NCBI RefSeq assembly: GCF_000299895.1
Contig: NZ_AMRG01000011.1
Location: 1-64,000 of the forward strand
DNA length: 64,000 nt
Direction: 5' to 3'
From: Idiomarina xiamenensis 10-D-4
Lineage (GTDB): Bacteria > Pseudomonadota > Gammaproteobacteria > Enterobacterales > Alteromonadaceae
This document shows, piece by piece, positions 47,031-57,481 of the stretch (its first letter is position 1; every line of letters starts with the position of its first letter). The notes beneath the pieces are model-generated. The model was not told the origin of the DNA, searched no databases, and saw only the letters and a program-made list of their open reading frames with translations. The translations under genes and the position numbers were made by a program.

Positions 47031-47912
47031 ATGAGCGACGACAGTCCCCACTCTAGCAACGGTTCATCGAATAAGTCATGGGCAGCACGTTTGCTGCAAG
47101 TCTTTACCGGTGAGCCGAAAAGTCGAGAAGAACTGGTCGATTTAATTCAGGACGCCGAAGAGCGCGACCTGATTGATAACGACACCAAGGAAATGATCGA
47201 AGGCGTACTGGATGTCGCCGAATTGAAGGTGCGGGATATCATGATCCCACGCTCGCAAATGGTCACCATCGATAAAAGTCAGCGTGTCGAAGAATTCCTA
47301 CCCATCGTTATCGATAGCCAACATAGCCGTTATCCGGTAGTCAGTGATAACAAAGATCATGTCGACGGTATTTTATTAGCTAAAGACCTGCTGAGTTATG
47401 GCTTCAATTTGACCGACGACGAATTCTCGTTGGACAAAGTCATGCGCCCAGCGGTGATTGTCCCCGAGGGCAAACGCGTTGATGTGTTACTGAAAGAATT
47501 TCGCTCTCAACGTTATCATATGGCCATTGTTGTTGATGAATATGGCGGTGTTTCTGGCCTCGTCACCATCGAAGATATTTTAGAGGAAATCGTCGGTGAT
47601 ATTGAAGACGAGACCGACCACGAACAAAACGATAAGGCTGATATTCGCCGAATCAATAAATCGCGCTTTGCTGTCAAAGCATTGACCACCATCGAAGATT
47701 TTAACGATTATTTTAATACCGATTTTGGTGACGATGAGTACGATACCATTGGCGGTATGGTGGCACATGGTTTTGGGCACCTGCCCCAAGCCGGTGAAGA
47801 AATTACCTTAGCCGGTATTAATTTTAAAATCACCAATGCCGATAAGCGTCGCATTCAGCAATTACAAGTGACCATGCCTGCGGCTGACAGCGAGCAAGGA
47901 ACCGATTCGTGA
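47031..47912 (+). CDS. corC: CorC family magnesium/cobalt transport-associated protein (CBS domains)
   Basis: 293 residues without membrane segments. Two CBS domains (KVRDIMIPRSQMVTI and DKVMRPAVIVPEGKRVDVLL, then MAIVVDEYGGVSGLVTIEDI and LEEIVGDIEDETD) are followed by a CorC/HlyC C-terminal domain (DYDTIGGMVAHGFGHLPQAG pattern). Named CorC in enterobacteria, where mutants affect magnesium and cobalt efflux. The stop overlaps the lnt start as GTGA. Confidence 0.94.
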   Translation: MSDDSPHSSNGSSNKSWAARLLQVFTGEPKSREELVDLIQDAEERDLIDNDTKEMIEGVLDVAELKVRDIMIPRSQMVTIDKSQRVEEFLPIVIDSQHSRYPVVSDNKDHVDGILLAKDLLSYGFNLTDDEFSLDKVMRPAVIVPEGKRVDVLLKEFRSQRYHMAIVVDEYGGVSGLVTIEDILEEIVGDIEDETDHEQNDKADIRRINKSRFAVKALTTIEDFNDYFNTDFGDDEYDTIGGMVAHGFGHLPQAGEEITLAGINFKITNADKRRIQQLQVTMPAADSEQGTDS

Positions 47913-49486
47913 GCCAGTGGCTGCGGCGTAGCTGCCGCTTTGTTGCTCAACATGGCACCCTGCGAGTGCTGCTCGCGCTGTTAAGCGGTGCCGCGTTAAG
48001 CTTGGCCTATGCCCCCTTTGGACACGCCTATTTAGCGTTTATCATCCCTCCCTTACTGATCGCCTTGGCTTGGTACTGTTCGCCACGTTCAGGTTGGCGC
48101 TTGGGTTATGCCTTCGGCTTTGGCTGGTTTGCCGCCGGTCTTAGCTGGATTTATGTCAGTATTGACCAGTACGGCGGTATGCCAGAATTTGCTACAGTCG
48201 GTATTTTGCTGCTGTTATTCGCTTATCTTGCCATTTTCCCGGCTTTGGCATTTTGTTGCTGGCGTGTATTTGCCAAACGCCATGCCGCCGCCGTATTTTT
48301 ATTGCCGACATTTTGGTTAGCGTTTGAATTACTGCGCGGATGGCTATTTACTGGCTTCCCGTGGTTGGGCTTGGGTTATACACAAACTGATACCCAGTTC
48401 GGTACGCTGGCACCACTGCTGGGTGAACAAGGGTTAGCGGTATTAATCTGGTTGGCTGCAGCCAGCGTCGTTTATGGCCTAACTCAGCGGCGTTACGGGT
48501 GGCTGGCAATCGCCATCAGTATCGCTATCAGCCCTTGGTTAACGTCATTTTACCAGCCCATTCAAAGCACCGGCGAGAGCAAGCAAGTCTCGCTCGTACA
48601 AGGCAACATCAAGCAAAGCTTAAAATGGCAATCTGATCAGCAATGGCCAAGCTTACTACGCTATTTAGATTTAAGCCGTCCACATTACGATAACGATCTG
48701 GTCGTCTGGCCCGAATCGGCCATTACTGCGCTCGAACCCTTTGCTGGCGACGTCCTACACAACATCGACCAAGCCGCACAAAACAGCCAAACCAGCATTG
48801 TCTCGGGCATTATTGATTATGATCGCGACCACGATGCATTTTTTAATAGCATCATTGTGTTGGGTAACAGCCACACCGATAGTGAGCAAAATGGCTACCG
48901 CTATGGCAGCAGCAATCGTTACTTGAAACATCAATTGCTACCGATTGGTGAGTTTGTGCCATTTGAAGAATGGTTACGACCACTGGCGCCGTTATTTAAT
49001 TTACCCATGTCGTCGTTTAGTCGGGGTGACTTTGTCCAGCCTAACTTGGTGGCTAACAATATCCATCTGGCCGCCGCTATTTGCTACGAAATTGCCTTTC
49101 CAGAACAAGTCCGTGCGGGCGTGCGCGCCGATACCGATTACCTGCTAACCATCAGCAATGACACTTGGTTCGGTGACTCGCATGGTCCATGGCAACATAT
49201 GCAAATAGCTCGCATGCGTGCTATTGAAATGGGTCGACCACTGTTACGTGCAACCAATAACGGGGTTTCGGCGATAGTCGATGCGCAGGGTAAAACCTTA
49301 GCCACCGCGCCGCAATTTGAGGCCGCGGTGATCAGTGCAGAAGTGCCTTTGGTCAGCGGCGAAACGCTTTACCATCGTTACGGTTTGCTAATACCGTTAC
49401 TGCTCGCCGCACTCAGCACGCTGTTTAGCCTACTGGCTTGGCGCCAAAGCACGACAAAAAAGCAAAAAGCTGATGCAGGCCAATAG
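47909..49486 (+). CDS. lnt: Apolipoprotein N-acyltransferase Lnt
   Basis: Adds the third acyl chain to lipoproteins in the inner membrane. The N-terminal half has about seven hydrophobic segments, and the C-terminal half is a nitrilase domain with the Glu-Lys-Cys triad seen in VVWPESAITALE, RYLKHQLLPIGEFVPFEEWL and AAICYEIAFPE. 525 residues. The start is GTG 47909, overlapping the corC stop. The window also encodes two of its targets' transport factors or substrates, LolB and LptE. Confidence 0.96.
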   Translation: MSQWLRRSCRFVAQHGTLRVLLALLSGAALSLAYAPFGHAYLAFIIPPLLIALAWYCSPRSGWRLGYAFGFGWFAAGLSWIYVSIDQYGGMPEFATVGILLLLFAYLAIFPALAFCCWRVFAKRHAAAVFLLPTFWLAFELLRGWLFTGFPWLGLGYTQTDTQFGTLAPLLGEQGLAVLIWLAAASVVYGLTQRRYGWLAIAISIAISPWLTSFYQPIQSTGESKQVSLVQGNIKQSLKWQSDQQWPSLLRYLDLSRPHYDNDLVVWPESAITALEPFAGDVLHNIDQAAQNSQTSIVSGIIDYDRDHDAFFNSIIVLGNSHTDSEQNGYRYGSSNRYLKHQLLPIGEFVPFEEWLRPLAPLFNLPMSSFSRGDFVQPNLVANNIHLAAAICYEIAFPEQVRAGVRADTDYLLTISNDTWFGDSHGPWQHMQIARMRAIEMGRPLLRATNNGVSAIVDAQGKTLATAPQFEAAVISAEVPLVSGETLYHRYGLLIPLLLAALSTLFSLLAWRQSTTKKQKADAGQ

Positions 49487-49555
49487 TCAAAGCGGCTTAA
49501 AATCAGTAAACTATTAACCTTAATTTTGATATGACTTATTTCGGGAACGATCACC

Positions 49556-49753
49556 ATGAGCAATATCGTTGACGCGTTAATTTTCACGGTTTTAGTGGGT
49601 GCCGGTGTATTAGGCATCAGTAGCCTTATTATGTTTTTAGTCCACAAAAACCCTGTTGACCGCGAAGTTCAACAACAAGAACGCATTGAGTACAGCTTCT
49701 TTGGTATCGCAGGCATCGTTATCATGCTGCTAATGTGGTACGCATTAAGCTAA
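49556..49753 (+). CDS. Small membrane protein of unknown function
   Basis: 65 residues with two hydrophobic helices: ALIFTVLVGAGVLGISSLIM (with FLV) and SFFGIAGIVIMLLMWYAL, joined by a charged linker HKNPVDREVQQQERIEY. The short leader before the first helix suggests the N-terminus lies outside or inside with little exposed sequence. It lies between lnt and leuS, where many genomes have no gene. No family was recognised. The ATG is preceded by CGGGAACG, a weak ribosome site. Confidence 0.6.
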   Translation: MSNIVDALIFTVLVGAGVLGISSLIMFLVHKNPVDREVQQQERIEYSFFGIAGIVIMLLMWYALS

Positions 49754-49873
49754 AGCAGCCATTAGCGTAGGAATACCGTATCGATAGCGGCTGCCCCAGT
49801 CTCTTTAGACTTGATTGCGCAGCCGTTAGTCGTTTTAGATTATCCATAATTTCAGTAGTGACCAGGTAACCGA

Positions 49874-52480
49874 ATGACCGGATCTCAACCAAAAGCCATG
49901 CAAGAACAATACGATCCCGCCGCCATTGAACCAAGTATCCAGCACCGCTGGGAACAACAGCAAGTATTCAAGGCGAACGAAAATCCCGAGCAGGAAAAAT
50001 TCTACTGCTTATCGATGTTTCCCTATCCCAGCGGCAAGCTGCATATGGGTCACGTGCGTAACTATACTCTTGGTGATGTGATCAGTCGTCATCAACGCAT
50101 GCTCGGTAAAAACGTACTGCAACCGATGGGTTGGGATGCTTTTGGTTTACCCGCAGAAAACGCCGCAATCAACAATAAAACGGCGCCCGCGGCCTGGACC
50201 TACCAAAATATCGACTATATGCGCGAGCAGCTTAAGCGCTTAGGCTTTGGTTATGATTGGAGTCGCGAAATCGCTACCTGTCATCCCGACTATTATCGTT
50301 GGGAACAGTGGTTCTTTACCAAGCTTTATGAGAAAGGCTTAGTATACAAGCGTAACGCTACCGTTAACTGGGACCCTGTCGACCAAACCGTACTCGCCAA
50401 TGAGCAAGTGATCGATGGCCGCGGCTGGCGCTCTGGAGCTAAAGTTGAACAAAAAGAAATTCCACAGTGGTTTGTGCGTATTACCGCATACGCCGACGAG
50501 CTGTTGGACGATTTAGAGCAATTAGACGGTTGGCCAGAACAAGTTAAGGCGATGCAACGGAACTGGATCGGTCGCTCCGAGGGCTTGGAAATTGATTTCC
50601 CGCTAGCCCACAAAGACAGCCATCTGACAGTTTATACCACCCGCCCAGATACCTTGTATGGGGTCACCTATCTAGCGGTTGCTGCACAACATCCGCTGGC
50701 ACAACAAGCGGCCGCCGATAATGCCGAATTGGCAGCATTCATCGAAGACTGTAAAAATACCAAAGTTGCCGAAGCTGATTTAGCGACCATGGAAAAACGG
50801 GGCATGGCGACCGGCTTTTTTGCTCGTCACCCGTTAACCGGCGAGCAAGTCCCGGTCTGGGTCGCTAACTTCGTCTTGATGGGCTACGGTTCAGGCGCTG
50901 TGATGGCGGTACCAGGTCACGACCAACGCGACTGGGAGTTCGCTAACCGCTACCAATTGCCGATTAAGCAGGTTATTGAGCCCAGTAGTGGTGCTGGCGA
51001 CATCGCCCAAGCAGCCATTACCGAAAAAGGCCAACTGGTTAATTCCGCTGATTTTAACGGCTTAACTTCAGAGCAAGCGTTCGACGCCATTGCCGAACAA
51101 TTACAACAGCAGCAACAAGGCCGTCGGCAAGTTAATTATCGTCTGCGTGACTGGGGCGTATCGCGGCAACGTTATTGGGGTGCGCCGATCCCGATGCTGA
51201 ATCTGGCCAACGGCGATTCGGTGCCAGTGCCAGCAGATCAATTGCCGGTGCGGCTACCGGAAGATGTGGTGATGAACGGCGTTACCTCGCCCATTAAGGC
51301 CGATCCGGAATGGCGCAAGACCACGTACCAAGGTCAACCGGCTGAGCACGAGACCGATACCTTCGACACCTTTATGGAGTCGTCTTGGTATTATGCTCGT
51401 TACTGCTCGGCTAACCACCAAGATGGCATGTTAGATCCTGAACAGGCGAATTACTGGTTGCCGGTCGATCAATATGTCGGTGGCATTGAGCACGCCATTC
51501 TACACCTGTTATACGCCCGCTTTTTCCATAAGTTGCTGCGTGACACGGGTTTAGTGGCGTCGGACGAACCGTTCAAACGGTTATTGTGTCAGGGTATGGT
51601 GTTAGCCGACAGCTACTTCCGTGAAGACGAAAAAGGCGGCAAAACCTGGATCTCGCCATTGGATGTCGAAGTACAACGCAATGAGCGCGGTGAAGTCGTT
51701 AGCGCCGTATCGAGCAAAGATGGCCAAGCTGTCGAAGCGGCTGGCATGAGCAAGATGTCAAAGTCCAAGAACAATGGTATCGATCCGCAAGTGATGGTCG
51801 ATAAGTACGGGGCCGACACGGTGCGTCTATTCATGATGTTCGCGGCTCCGCCAGAGATGACCTTGGAATGGTCAGACTCCGGTGTTGAAGGTGCGCACCG
51901 CTTCTTACGCCGCGTTTGGAAGCTATGTTACGACTTCATTGAGGCTGGCGGCAGTGATGCTGCGGATCCCAGCAGCTTTAATAGTACGCACAAGCAGCTG
52001 CGCCGTGAGCTTCATCGTACCATCGCTAAAGTCAGCGATGACGTTAGTCGTCGACAACACTTTAATACCGCCATCGCGGCCATTATGGAGCTACTCAACC
52101 ATTTGCAAAAAGCACCGCTAGAAAGTGCTAACGATCGTGCTTTAATGGCTGAAGCGTTAGATGCGGTGGTGTTAATGTTAGCGCCATTTACCCCACATAT
52201 GTGCGAACACCTGTGGCAACAATTGGGGCATCAGGATAATATCGTGCAGGCGGCCTGGCCGACGGTTGACGATAGCGCCTTGATCGAAGACGAAAAACTC
52301 ATTGTGGTACAGGTTAACGGTAAGGTACGGACAAAATTAACCGTCGCTGCCGATGCCAGTGCAGAACAAGTCGAGGCGATGGCATTTGCCGACGAAAACG
52401 TGAGTAAATTTGTCGACGGTAAAACCATTCGTAAGAAGATTTACGTTCCCGGCAAAATTTATAATATTGTCGCTAACTAA
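49874..52480 (+). CDS. leuS: Leucyl-tRNA synthetase
   Basis: Class Ia synthetase charging tRNA-Leu; two of its substrates are encoded at 41.2 and 41.5 kb. HIGH signature as HMGH at residues 57-60, KMSKS at 627-631, and an editing domain with [20 protein letters not shown]. The C-terminal domain ends with [16 protein letters not shown]. 868 residues. AGGT precedes ATG 49874; an internal ATG eight codons later is possible but lacks a ribosome site. Followed by lptE at 15 bases. Confidence 0.97.
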   Translation: MTGSQPKAMQEQYDPAAIEPSIQHRWEQQQVFKANENPEQEKFYCLSMFPYPSGKLHMGHVRNYTLGDVISRHQRMLGKNVLQPMGWDAFGLPAENAAINNKTAPAAWTYQNIDYMREQLKRLGFGYDWSREIATCHPDYYRWEQWFFTKLYEKGLVYKRNATVNWDPVDQTVLANEQVIDGRGWRSGAKVEQKEIPQWFVRITAYADELLDDLEQLDGWPEQVKAMQRNWIGRSEGLEIDFPLAHKDSHLTVYTTRPDTLYGVTYLAVAAQHPLAQQAAADNAELAAFIEDCKNTKVAEADLATMEKRGMATGFFARHPLTGEQVPVWVANFVLMGYGSGAVMAVPGHDQRDWEFANRYQLPIKQVIEPSSGAGDIAQAAITEKGQLVNSADFNGLTSEQAFDAIAEQLQQQQQGRRQVNYRLRDWGVSRQRYWGAPIPMLNLANGDSVPVPADQLPVRLPEDVVMNGVTSPIKADPEWRKTTYQGQPAEHETDTFDTFMESSWYYARYCSANHQDGMLDPEQANYWLPVDQYVGGIEHAILHLLYARFFHKLLRDTGLVASDEPFKRLLCQGMVLADSYFREDEKGGKTWISPLDVEVQRNERGEVVSAVSSKDGQAVEAAGMSKMSKSKNNGIDPQVMVDKYGADTVRLFMMFAAPPEMTLEWSDSGVEGAHRFLRRVWKLCYDFIEAGGSDAADPSSFNSTHKQLRRELHRTIAKVSDDVSRRQHFNTAIAAIMELLNHLQKAPLESANDRALMAEALDAVVLMLAPFTPHMCEHLWQQLGHQDNIVQAAWPTVDDSALIEDEKLIVVQVNGKVRTKLTVAADASAEQVEAMAFADENVSKFVDGKTIRKKIYVPGKIYNIVAN

Positions 52481-52495
52481 CCGCGGAAGATAAGC

Positions 52496-53005
52496 ATGTT
52501 GCGTATGACATCGGTTATTCACTGGCGCTGGCTAAGCCTGACAACACTGTCTTTGGTGTTACTCAGTGCCTGTGGCTTTCAACTGCGTAATAACTACCAC
52601 CTGCCAGAACAACTGCAACACGTTTATGTGCAAGGTAGTCAATTTAATCAGTTATTGAAAACGCTCAAACAGCGACTCGTGATTGCCGGTGCCGAAATCA
52701 GCGATAACGCCCAACATGAGACTCAACTTCGTATCCTTAACGACACCTTGGATAGACGTACATTATCGCTGTTTGAAAGCGGCCAAGTGGCTGAATATGA
52801 GCTGATTTATCGTGTTCAGTATGAACTAGTGGTAGCCAATAAAGAGCCCGTGGCGGGCGAAGTCGAAGTATTCCGCGATTATCAAGATGACCCCAATTTT
52901 GCCTTAGCAAAAACTCGCGAACGTGAGATTTTGGTGTCAGAAATGCGCCAAGATGCCGCTAATCGCATTATTTACCAGTTAATTAGTAGCCTGAGCGACG
53001 ATTAA
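52496..53005 (+). CDS. lptE: LPS-assembly lipoprotein LptE
   Basis: Plugs the LptD barrel that exports lipopolysaccharide. The signal ends in lipobox LLSAC, acceptor Cys26, directly followed by the family motif GFQLRNNYHLPEQLQHVYVQ. LRILNDTLDRRTLSLFESGQ, then VAEYELIYRVQYEL matches LptE/RlpB. 169 residues. Between leuS and holA, the conserved location. The holA ATG follows the stop with no gap. Confidence 0.93.
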   Translation: MLRMTSVIHWRWLSLTTLSLVLLSACGFQLRNNYHLPEQLQHVYVQGSQFNQLLKTLKQRLVIAGAEISDNAQHETQLRILNDTLDRRTLSLFESGQVAEYELIYRVQYELVVANKEPVAGEVEVFRDYQDDPNFALAKTREREILVSEMRQDAANRIIYQLISSLSDD

Positions 53006-54070
53006 ATGACGTTATACCCAGAGCAGCTCGACACCTATTTGCAAAAGCAAGGGTTGCCTGCGGTATTGCGTATTTTTGGCGATGAGCCTCTGCTGCAAGA
53101 TGACTGCCTGCAAATTGTGCGGCGCTTTGCCAAGCAACAGGGCTTTGACGACAGGCAAAGCTGGCAGCAACAAAATGACTTTGACTGGCAGCAATTAAAC
53201 CTCTCGCAACAGAGCATGAGTCTGTTTGCCGAGCGCCGTTTAATTGAGCTGTGCTTGCCCGAGGCTAAACCGGGTAAAACTGGCGCCGACGCCTTAAAGC
53301 AATACGCCGCACAGGTGCCCGAAGATACTTGCTTGGTGCTATATGGGCCGAAACTCAAACGTGAACAACAGCAAGCCAAATGGTTTAAAGCATTTGACGC
53401 TCACGGCCCTTTATTGCTGACACTGAGTCCAGATCGTTCACGTTTACCGCGTTTTATTAATCAACGTGCACAACGCTACCAATTAAGACTCGCAGCCGAT
53501 GCCGTCGAGCACCTTGCGGATTGGTACGAGGGCAACTTATTGGCACTTGACCAAGAGCTTGCCAAGCTGTCGTTGTTAGGCATCAACTCGCCTATCGAGC
53601 TGTCACAGATCCAACAACAACTGCAAGACAACAGCCGTTTTAGCGTATTTGCTATTCAAGAAAGCTTACTGCAAGGCCATTTCGAACAAGCCTGTCATCG
53701 CTTACAACGTGTACTAGAAGCCGATGGCGAAGCCGCCATTGTCGCTTGGCTATTAACTCGTGAGTGGCAACTATTGAGTCAAGTTAAACAAGCGCAAGCG
53801 TTACAGCAGGATCCTCAAGCTTGTTTTAAGGGCACGATGGTTTGGAAAAACCAGCAACCGCTCTATTTACAATGGGCCGAACGTTTAACCATGGCAACGC
53901 TGGTTCAGCTCGGTGATCTGCTGACGCGAGTGGAGCTGGCACTAAAACGAGACAGCGGTGAGGACTGGTCAACCTTAGTGGTTCACATCATGGCGCTGCT
54001 TTGTCAGCCGACCGCGGTCAGCGAAAGCTTACAATGTTATAGCGAATACCGACCTGCCAGCTCATTATGA
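53006..54070 (+). CDS. holA: DNA polymerase III subunit delta HolA
   Basis: Clamp-loader subunit that opens the beta sliding clamp. The N-terminus (LYPEQLDTYLQKQGLPAVLR, then IFGDEPLLQDDCLQIVRR), LSLFAERRLIEL-type beta-interaction segment (here QSMSLFAERRLIELCLPEAK) and FAIQESLLQGHFEQACHRL in the C-terminal collar match HolA. 354 residues. It overlaps nadD by four bases (ATGA). Confidence 0.94.
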   Translation: MTLYPEQLDTYLQKQGLPAVLRIFGDEPLLQDDCLQIVRRFAKQQGFDDRQSWQQQNDFDWQQLNLSQQSMSLFAERRLIELCLPEAKPGKTGADALKQYAAQVPEDTCLVLYGPKLKREQQQAKWFKAFDAHGPLLLTLSPDRSRLPRFINQRAQRYQLRLAADAVEHLADWYEGNLLALDQELAKLSLLGINSPIELSQIQQQLQDNSRFSVFAIQESLLQGHFEQACHRLQRVLEADGEAAIVAWLLTREWQLLSQVKQAQALQQDPQACFKGTMVWKNQQPLYLQWAERLTMATLVQLGDLLTRVELALKRDSGEDWSTLVVHIMALLCQPTAVSESLQCYSEYRPASSL

Positions 54071-54717
54071 AATCTTCGGACATCCCTTTACGCGCTATTT
54101 TTGGCGGCACTTTTGACCCCATTCATCAGGGCCATACCGGCGCGCTGTTGAGCTTGGCGGCACAACTACCGATCAGCCAAATCCACTTACTGCCAAGTGC
54201 GATACCACCACATCGAGCACAGCCACAAGCTTCCGCAGAACAACGCTTTGCTATGACTCAATTAGCCGCGCAGCAAGATCCGCGTTTGTTAGCCGACGAC
54301 TGGGAACTGCAGCAACAGCGACCATCTTATAGCAGTGTGACATTGGCACAATTTGGTCAGCGCTTTGCGGGTCAATCGCTACTATTTGTGATGGGTATGG
54401 ACGCATTTTTAGGCTTACCCAGTTGGCATCAGTGGCAGCAACTGTTCGTACACGCGCATATCGTGGTAATGGCCCGGCCGGGTTACCACCTCAGTGATGC
54501 CGAACCGACCTTACAGCAATGCCTGCAGCAGCGTCGTTGTAGCGCGGCTCAATTGCAGCAACAACCAGCAGGTGGGATTTACCTTGCTGATACACAACTG
54601 ATCGATATTTCCGCCACCGCCCTACGGCAAGCCCTGCGTCAGCAGCAAGGTCATAGCCAAAAGCTACTTTATCCCGCAGTTTTTGACTATATTCGTGCTC
54701 ACCACCTCTATCAGTGA
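54067..54717 (+). CDS. nadD: Nicotinate-nucleotide adenylyltransferase NadD
   Basis: Makes nicotinate adenine dinucleotide in NAD synthesis. The nucleotidyl-transferase motif is IFGGTFDPIHQGH near residues 10-22, with FVMGMDAFLGLPSWHQWQQL and the ISATALRQALRQ end motif (ISxTxxR). 216 residues. It precedes rsfS by 61 bases, as in most gammaproteobacteria. Confidence 0.95.
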   Translation: MKSSDIPLRAIFGGTFDPIHQGHTGALLSLAAQLPISQIHLLPSAIPPHRAQPQASAEQRFAMTQLAAQQDPRLLADDWELQQQRPSYSSVTLAQFGQRFAGQSLLFVMGMDAFLGLPSWHQWQQLFVHAHIVVMARPGYHLSDAEPTLQQCLQQRRCSAAQLQQQPAGGIYLADTQLIDISATALRQALRQQQGHSQKLLYPAVFDYIRAHHLYQ

Positions 54718-54778
54718 CTGCTATTTGCTCGATGAGCGTGGTAAACTACCCTTTTTTTGTGTCCGGAGATGTAGTCCT

Positions 54779-55099
54779 TTGCAAACCGATATGTTGCGCC
54801 AATTTGTTATCGATAAAATTGAAGAGTTAAAAGGCCGCGATATCCGCGTGCTTGATGTTCATGAAAAAACCGATGTCGCCGACTTAATGATCGTCTGTTC
54901 GGGGAACTCAAAAACTCATGTTAAGAGTATTGCCGAGCACGTAGCAACCGAAGCTAAACATGCCGGTATGCCACCACTGGGTGTTGAAGGTGGTGAGCAA
55001 TCTGAGTGGGTGTTAGTCGACCTGGGTGACGTGGTAGTGCATGTTATGCAAGAAACCACACGCGATTTTTATCAACTCGAAAAGCTGTGGGATTTATAA
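54779..55099 (+). CDS. rsfS: Ribosome silencing factor RsfS
   Basis: Binds L14 and blocks subunit joining under starvation. The core [20 protein letters not shown], then [40 protein letters not shown] and [20 protein letters not shown] is typical. I chose TTG 54779, which has GGAG ten bases upstream and gives [13 protein letters not shown], closely like known MQ-starts; ATG 54791 is a fallback. The following gene rlmH starts five bases after its stop. Confidence 0.93.
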   Translation: MQTDMLRQFVIDKIEELKGRDIRVLDVHEKTDVADLMIVCSGNSKTHVKSIAEHVATEAKHAGMPPLGVEGGEQSEWVLVDLGDVVVHVMQETTRDFYQLEKLWDL

Positions 55100-55103
55100 C
55101 ACC

Positions 55104-55574
55104 GTGCGCATTCAGATTGTCGCTGTCGGCAGCAAAATGCCAAACTGGGTCAATCAAGGTGTTAACGAGTATTTAAAGCGCTTTCCACCGGAGTTACCGG
55201 TCAGTTTTAGCGAAGTGACGGCAGGTAAACGAGGCAAGAATGCCGACATCGCAAGGATCTTACAGCAGGAAGGCGAAGCGATGCTGGCAGCCGTGCCTAA
55301 AGGTAACCGCATCATCTCGTTGGACGTCACCGGTAAACCTTGGGATACCCATCAAGTCGCCACTCAGTTGAGCAAATGGCAATTAGATGGACGCGACGTG
55401 AGCTTACTGATTGGTGGCCCCGAGGGCTTAGCTCCAGCTTGCCAGCAAGCGGCTGAGCAACGTTGGTCGCTATCGCCGTTGACGCTGCCACATCCGTTAG
55501 TCAGAATAGTGGTTAGCGAATGTTTGTATCGGGCTTGGAGCCTGAATAATAACCACCCCTATCACCGCGATTAA
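55104..55574 (+). CDS. rlmH: 23S rRNA pseudouridine-1915 N3-methyltransferase RlmH
   Basis: SPOUT methyltransferase acting on the assembled 70S ribosome. [60 protein letters not shown] and the end [11 protein letters not shown] are almost diagnostic. The start is GTG 55104, giving 156 residues, the family length. It closely follows rsfS. Confidence 0.97.
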   Translation: MRIQIVAVGSKMPNWVNQGVNEYLKRFPPELPVSFSEVTAGKRGKNADIARILQQEGEAMLAAVPKGNRIISLDVTGKPWDTHQVATQLSKWQLDGRDVSLLIGGPEGLAPACQQAAEQRWSLSPLTLPHPLVRIVVSECLYRAWSLNNNHPYHRD

Positions 55575-55588
55575 CCCCATATATTATC

Positions 55589-57481
55589 ATGAAAAGACGC
55601 GTCACCATTCGAGACCACAGCGCCGAAGCAGGCTTGTTCAGTCGTCGAATGCTGTTTTGCGCAATTTTTGTGTTGCTAGCAATGCTAGGTTTGCTAGCGA
55701 ATATGTATCACCTGCAAGTGCAAGAGCACCAGGCACTACAAACTCGCTCTAACGATAACCGTATTAAACTGCTGCCATTAGCCCCCAATCGCGGCCTGAT
55801 TTATGACCGTAACGGCGTGTTGCTGGCGGAGAACATGCCGGTCTACAGCTTAGAGATCGTGCCTGAAGAAATTGCCGATATGAGCGTGCTGTTAAATGAT
55901 CTTAAGCCGCTACTATCGCTTGATGAAGAAACGCTAAATCAATTTCGCGAGCAACTAAAACGGCAACGACGCTTTGCCCATGTCACCTTAGTCGATGAAA
56001 TGAACGAGCAACAGCTCAATATTTTCGCCGCTAACCAGCACCGTTTTCCCGGTGTTAGCATTGAAGCGCGACTAGTGCGCCACTACCCTTACGGCGAGTT
56101 GTTCACTCACGCATTGGGTTATGTCGCCAAAATCAACCGCCGCGACGTAGAGCGCTTACGCGAAGAAGAAAAGCTCGCCAATTATGCCGCTACTCGCACT
56201 ATCGGTAAGTTGGGCGTGGAGCGCTTTTACGAGGATAAGTTGCACGGCGAAGTCGGCTATCAGCGTGTTGAAGTGAATAACCGTGGTCGCGTCATTCGCA
56301 CCGTGGATATTGAACCGCCTAAGCCGGGACAAGATATTTATTTAGAAATAGATAGCCGCTTGCAGCGTAAAGCTACCGAACTGTTGAAGGGCCGGCGCGG
56401 CTCAATCATCATGATGGATGCCCGTAATGGCGGCATTTTAACCATGGTCAGCGCGCCAAGTTACGATCCAAACTGGTTCGTTAACGGCATTTCTTATAAA
56501 CATTACCAGCAACTGTTGAATTCCAGCGATAGTCCACTGCTTAACCGCTCAACCCAAGGCGGCTACCCACCCGCCTCGACCGTCAAGCCGATGCTCGCCA
56601 TTTTAGGCTTAGAAGATGAGATCATTACCCCCACCACTCGTATTTGGGATCCTGGCTGGTTTGAAATCAAAGGCGCCAAGCGACGTTATCGCGATTGGTT
56701 AGCTTGGGGCCACGGCTGGGTGAATGTCTCGAAAGCGATTATTGTTAGCTGTGACACCTTTTTCTACGACTTAGCGTTAAAATTAGGTATTGATCGCATT
56801 TCCGAGTTCATGAACAAGTTCGGCTTTGGCGACTACACCGGCATTGATATTGCCGAAGAAACCGACGCGGTCATGCCATCTCGCGGATGGAAACGCGCGC
56901 GCTTCAACCTGCCCTGGTACGCCGGAGAAACGGTATCGGTCGGTATTGGTCAAAGTTATTGGACCGCTACCCCCATGCAATTAACGGTCGCCACCGGCAT
57001 TTTAGCGACCGGCGGCAGTCATTTTGTACCACGCTTGCTGCACAGCAGCCGTCAACAGGGTGAACGCGTGTTAGCTGCGCACGAAGAATTCCCGCCGATC
57101 GTGTTAAAAAACCCCAGTAATTGGGATGTCGTTCATGATGCCATGGTCGAGGTCAATAACGGTGCCGAAGGCGGTGCCCGGCGCGCGTTTAAAGATACGC
57201 CGTACATTTCGGCCGGTAAAACCGGTACTGCACAGGTGCGTAGTTTAGGCGAAAACGAGGAGTATAACGCCGAGGAAATCGACGAGCGTTATCGTGATAA
57301 TGCCATGTATGTGGGTTATGCCCCCGCCGACACCCCCGAAGTGGTCATTGCCATCGCGCTGGAAAATACATTAGGTGGCGGTGGTAGTGTCGCGGCCCCC
57401 GTTGCACGACAAATGTTGGACGCGTATTTTGATAGAGAAAATCAACCCACGCCAAGCGAGATAGACGATGCAGACGACTGA
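55589..57481 (+). CDS. mrdA: Penicillin-binding protein 2 MrdA
   Basis: Peptidoglycan transpeptidase of the rod-shape elongation complex. There is one N-terminal membrane helix (MLFCAIFVLLAMLGLLANMY), a dimerisation/pedestal domain, and the transpeptidase domain with SxxK at Ser330-Lys333 (PPASTVKPMLA), an SCD motif (VSCDTFFYDLALKLG) and KTG in ISAGKTGTAQV. 630 residues. Overlaps rodA by 14 bases. Confidence 0.97.
   Translation: MKRRVTIRDHSAEAGLFSRRMLFCAIFVLLAMLGLLANMYHLQVQEHQALQTRSNDNRIKLLPLAPNRGLIYDRNGVLLAENMPVYSLEIVPEEIADMSVLLNDLKPLLSLDEETLNQFREQLKRQRRFAHVTLVDEMNEQQLNIFAANQHRFPGVSIEARLVRHYPYGELFTHALGYVAKINRRDVERLREEEKLANYAATRTIGKLGVERFYEDKLHGEVGYQRVEVNNRGRVIRTVDIEPPKPGQDIYLEIDSRLQRKATELLKGRRGSIIMMDARNGGILTMVSAPSYDPNWFVNGISYKHYQQLLNSSDSPLLNRSTQGGYPPASTVKPMLAILGLEDEIITPTTRIWDPGWFEIKGAKRRYRDWLAWGHGWVNVSKAIIVSCDTFFYDLALKLGIDRISEFMNKFGFGDYTGIDIAEETDAVMPSRGWKRARFNLPWYAGETVSVGIGQSYWTATPMQLTVATGILATGGSHFVPRLLHSSRQQGERVLAAHEEFPPIVLKNPSNWDVVHDAMVEVNNGAEGGARRAFKDTPYISAGKTGTAQVRSLGENEEYNAEEIDERYRDNAMYVGYAPADTPEVVIAIALENTLGGGGSVAAPVARQMLDAYFDRENQPTPSEIDDADD

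Noticed and set aside
49755-49794. GCAGCC / GGCTGC arms between the small membrane gene and leuS as a terminator or T-box-like leader
   Set aside because: The 6-base arms are 28 bases apart with no T-run and no supporting structure; too weak to call.
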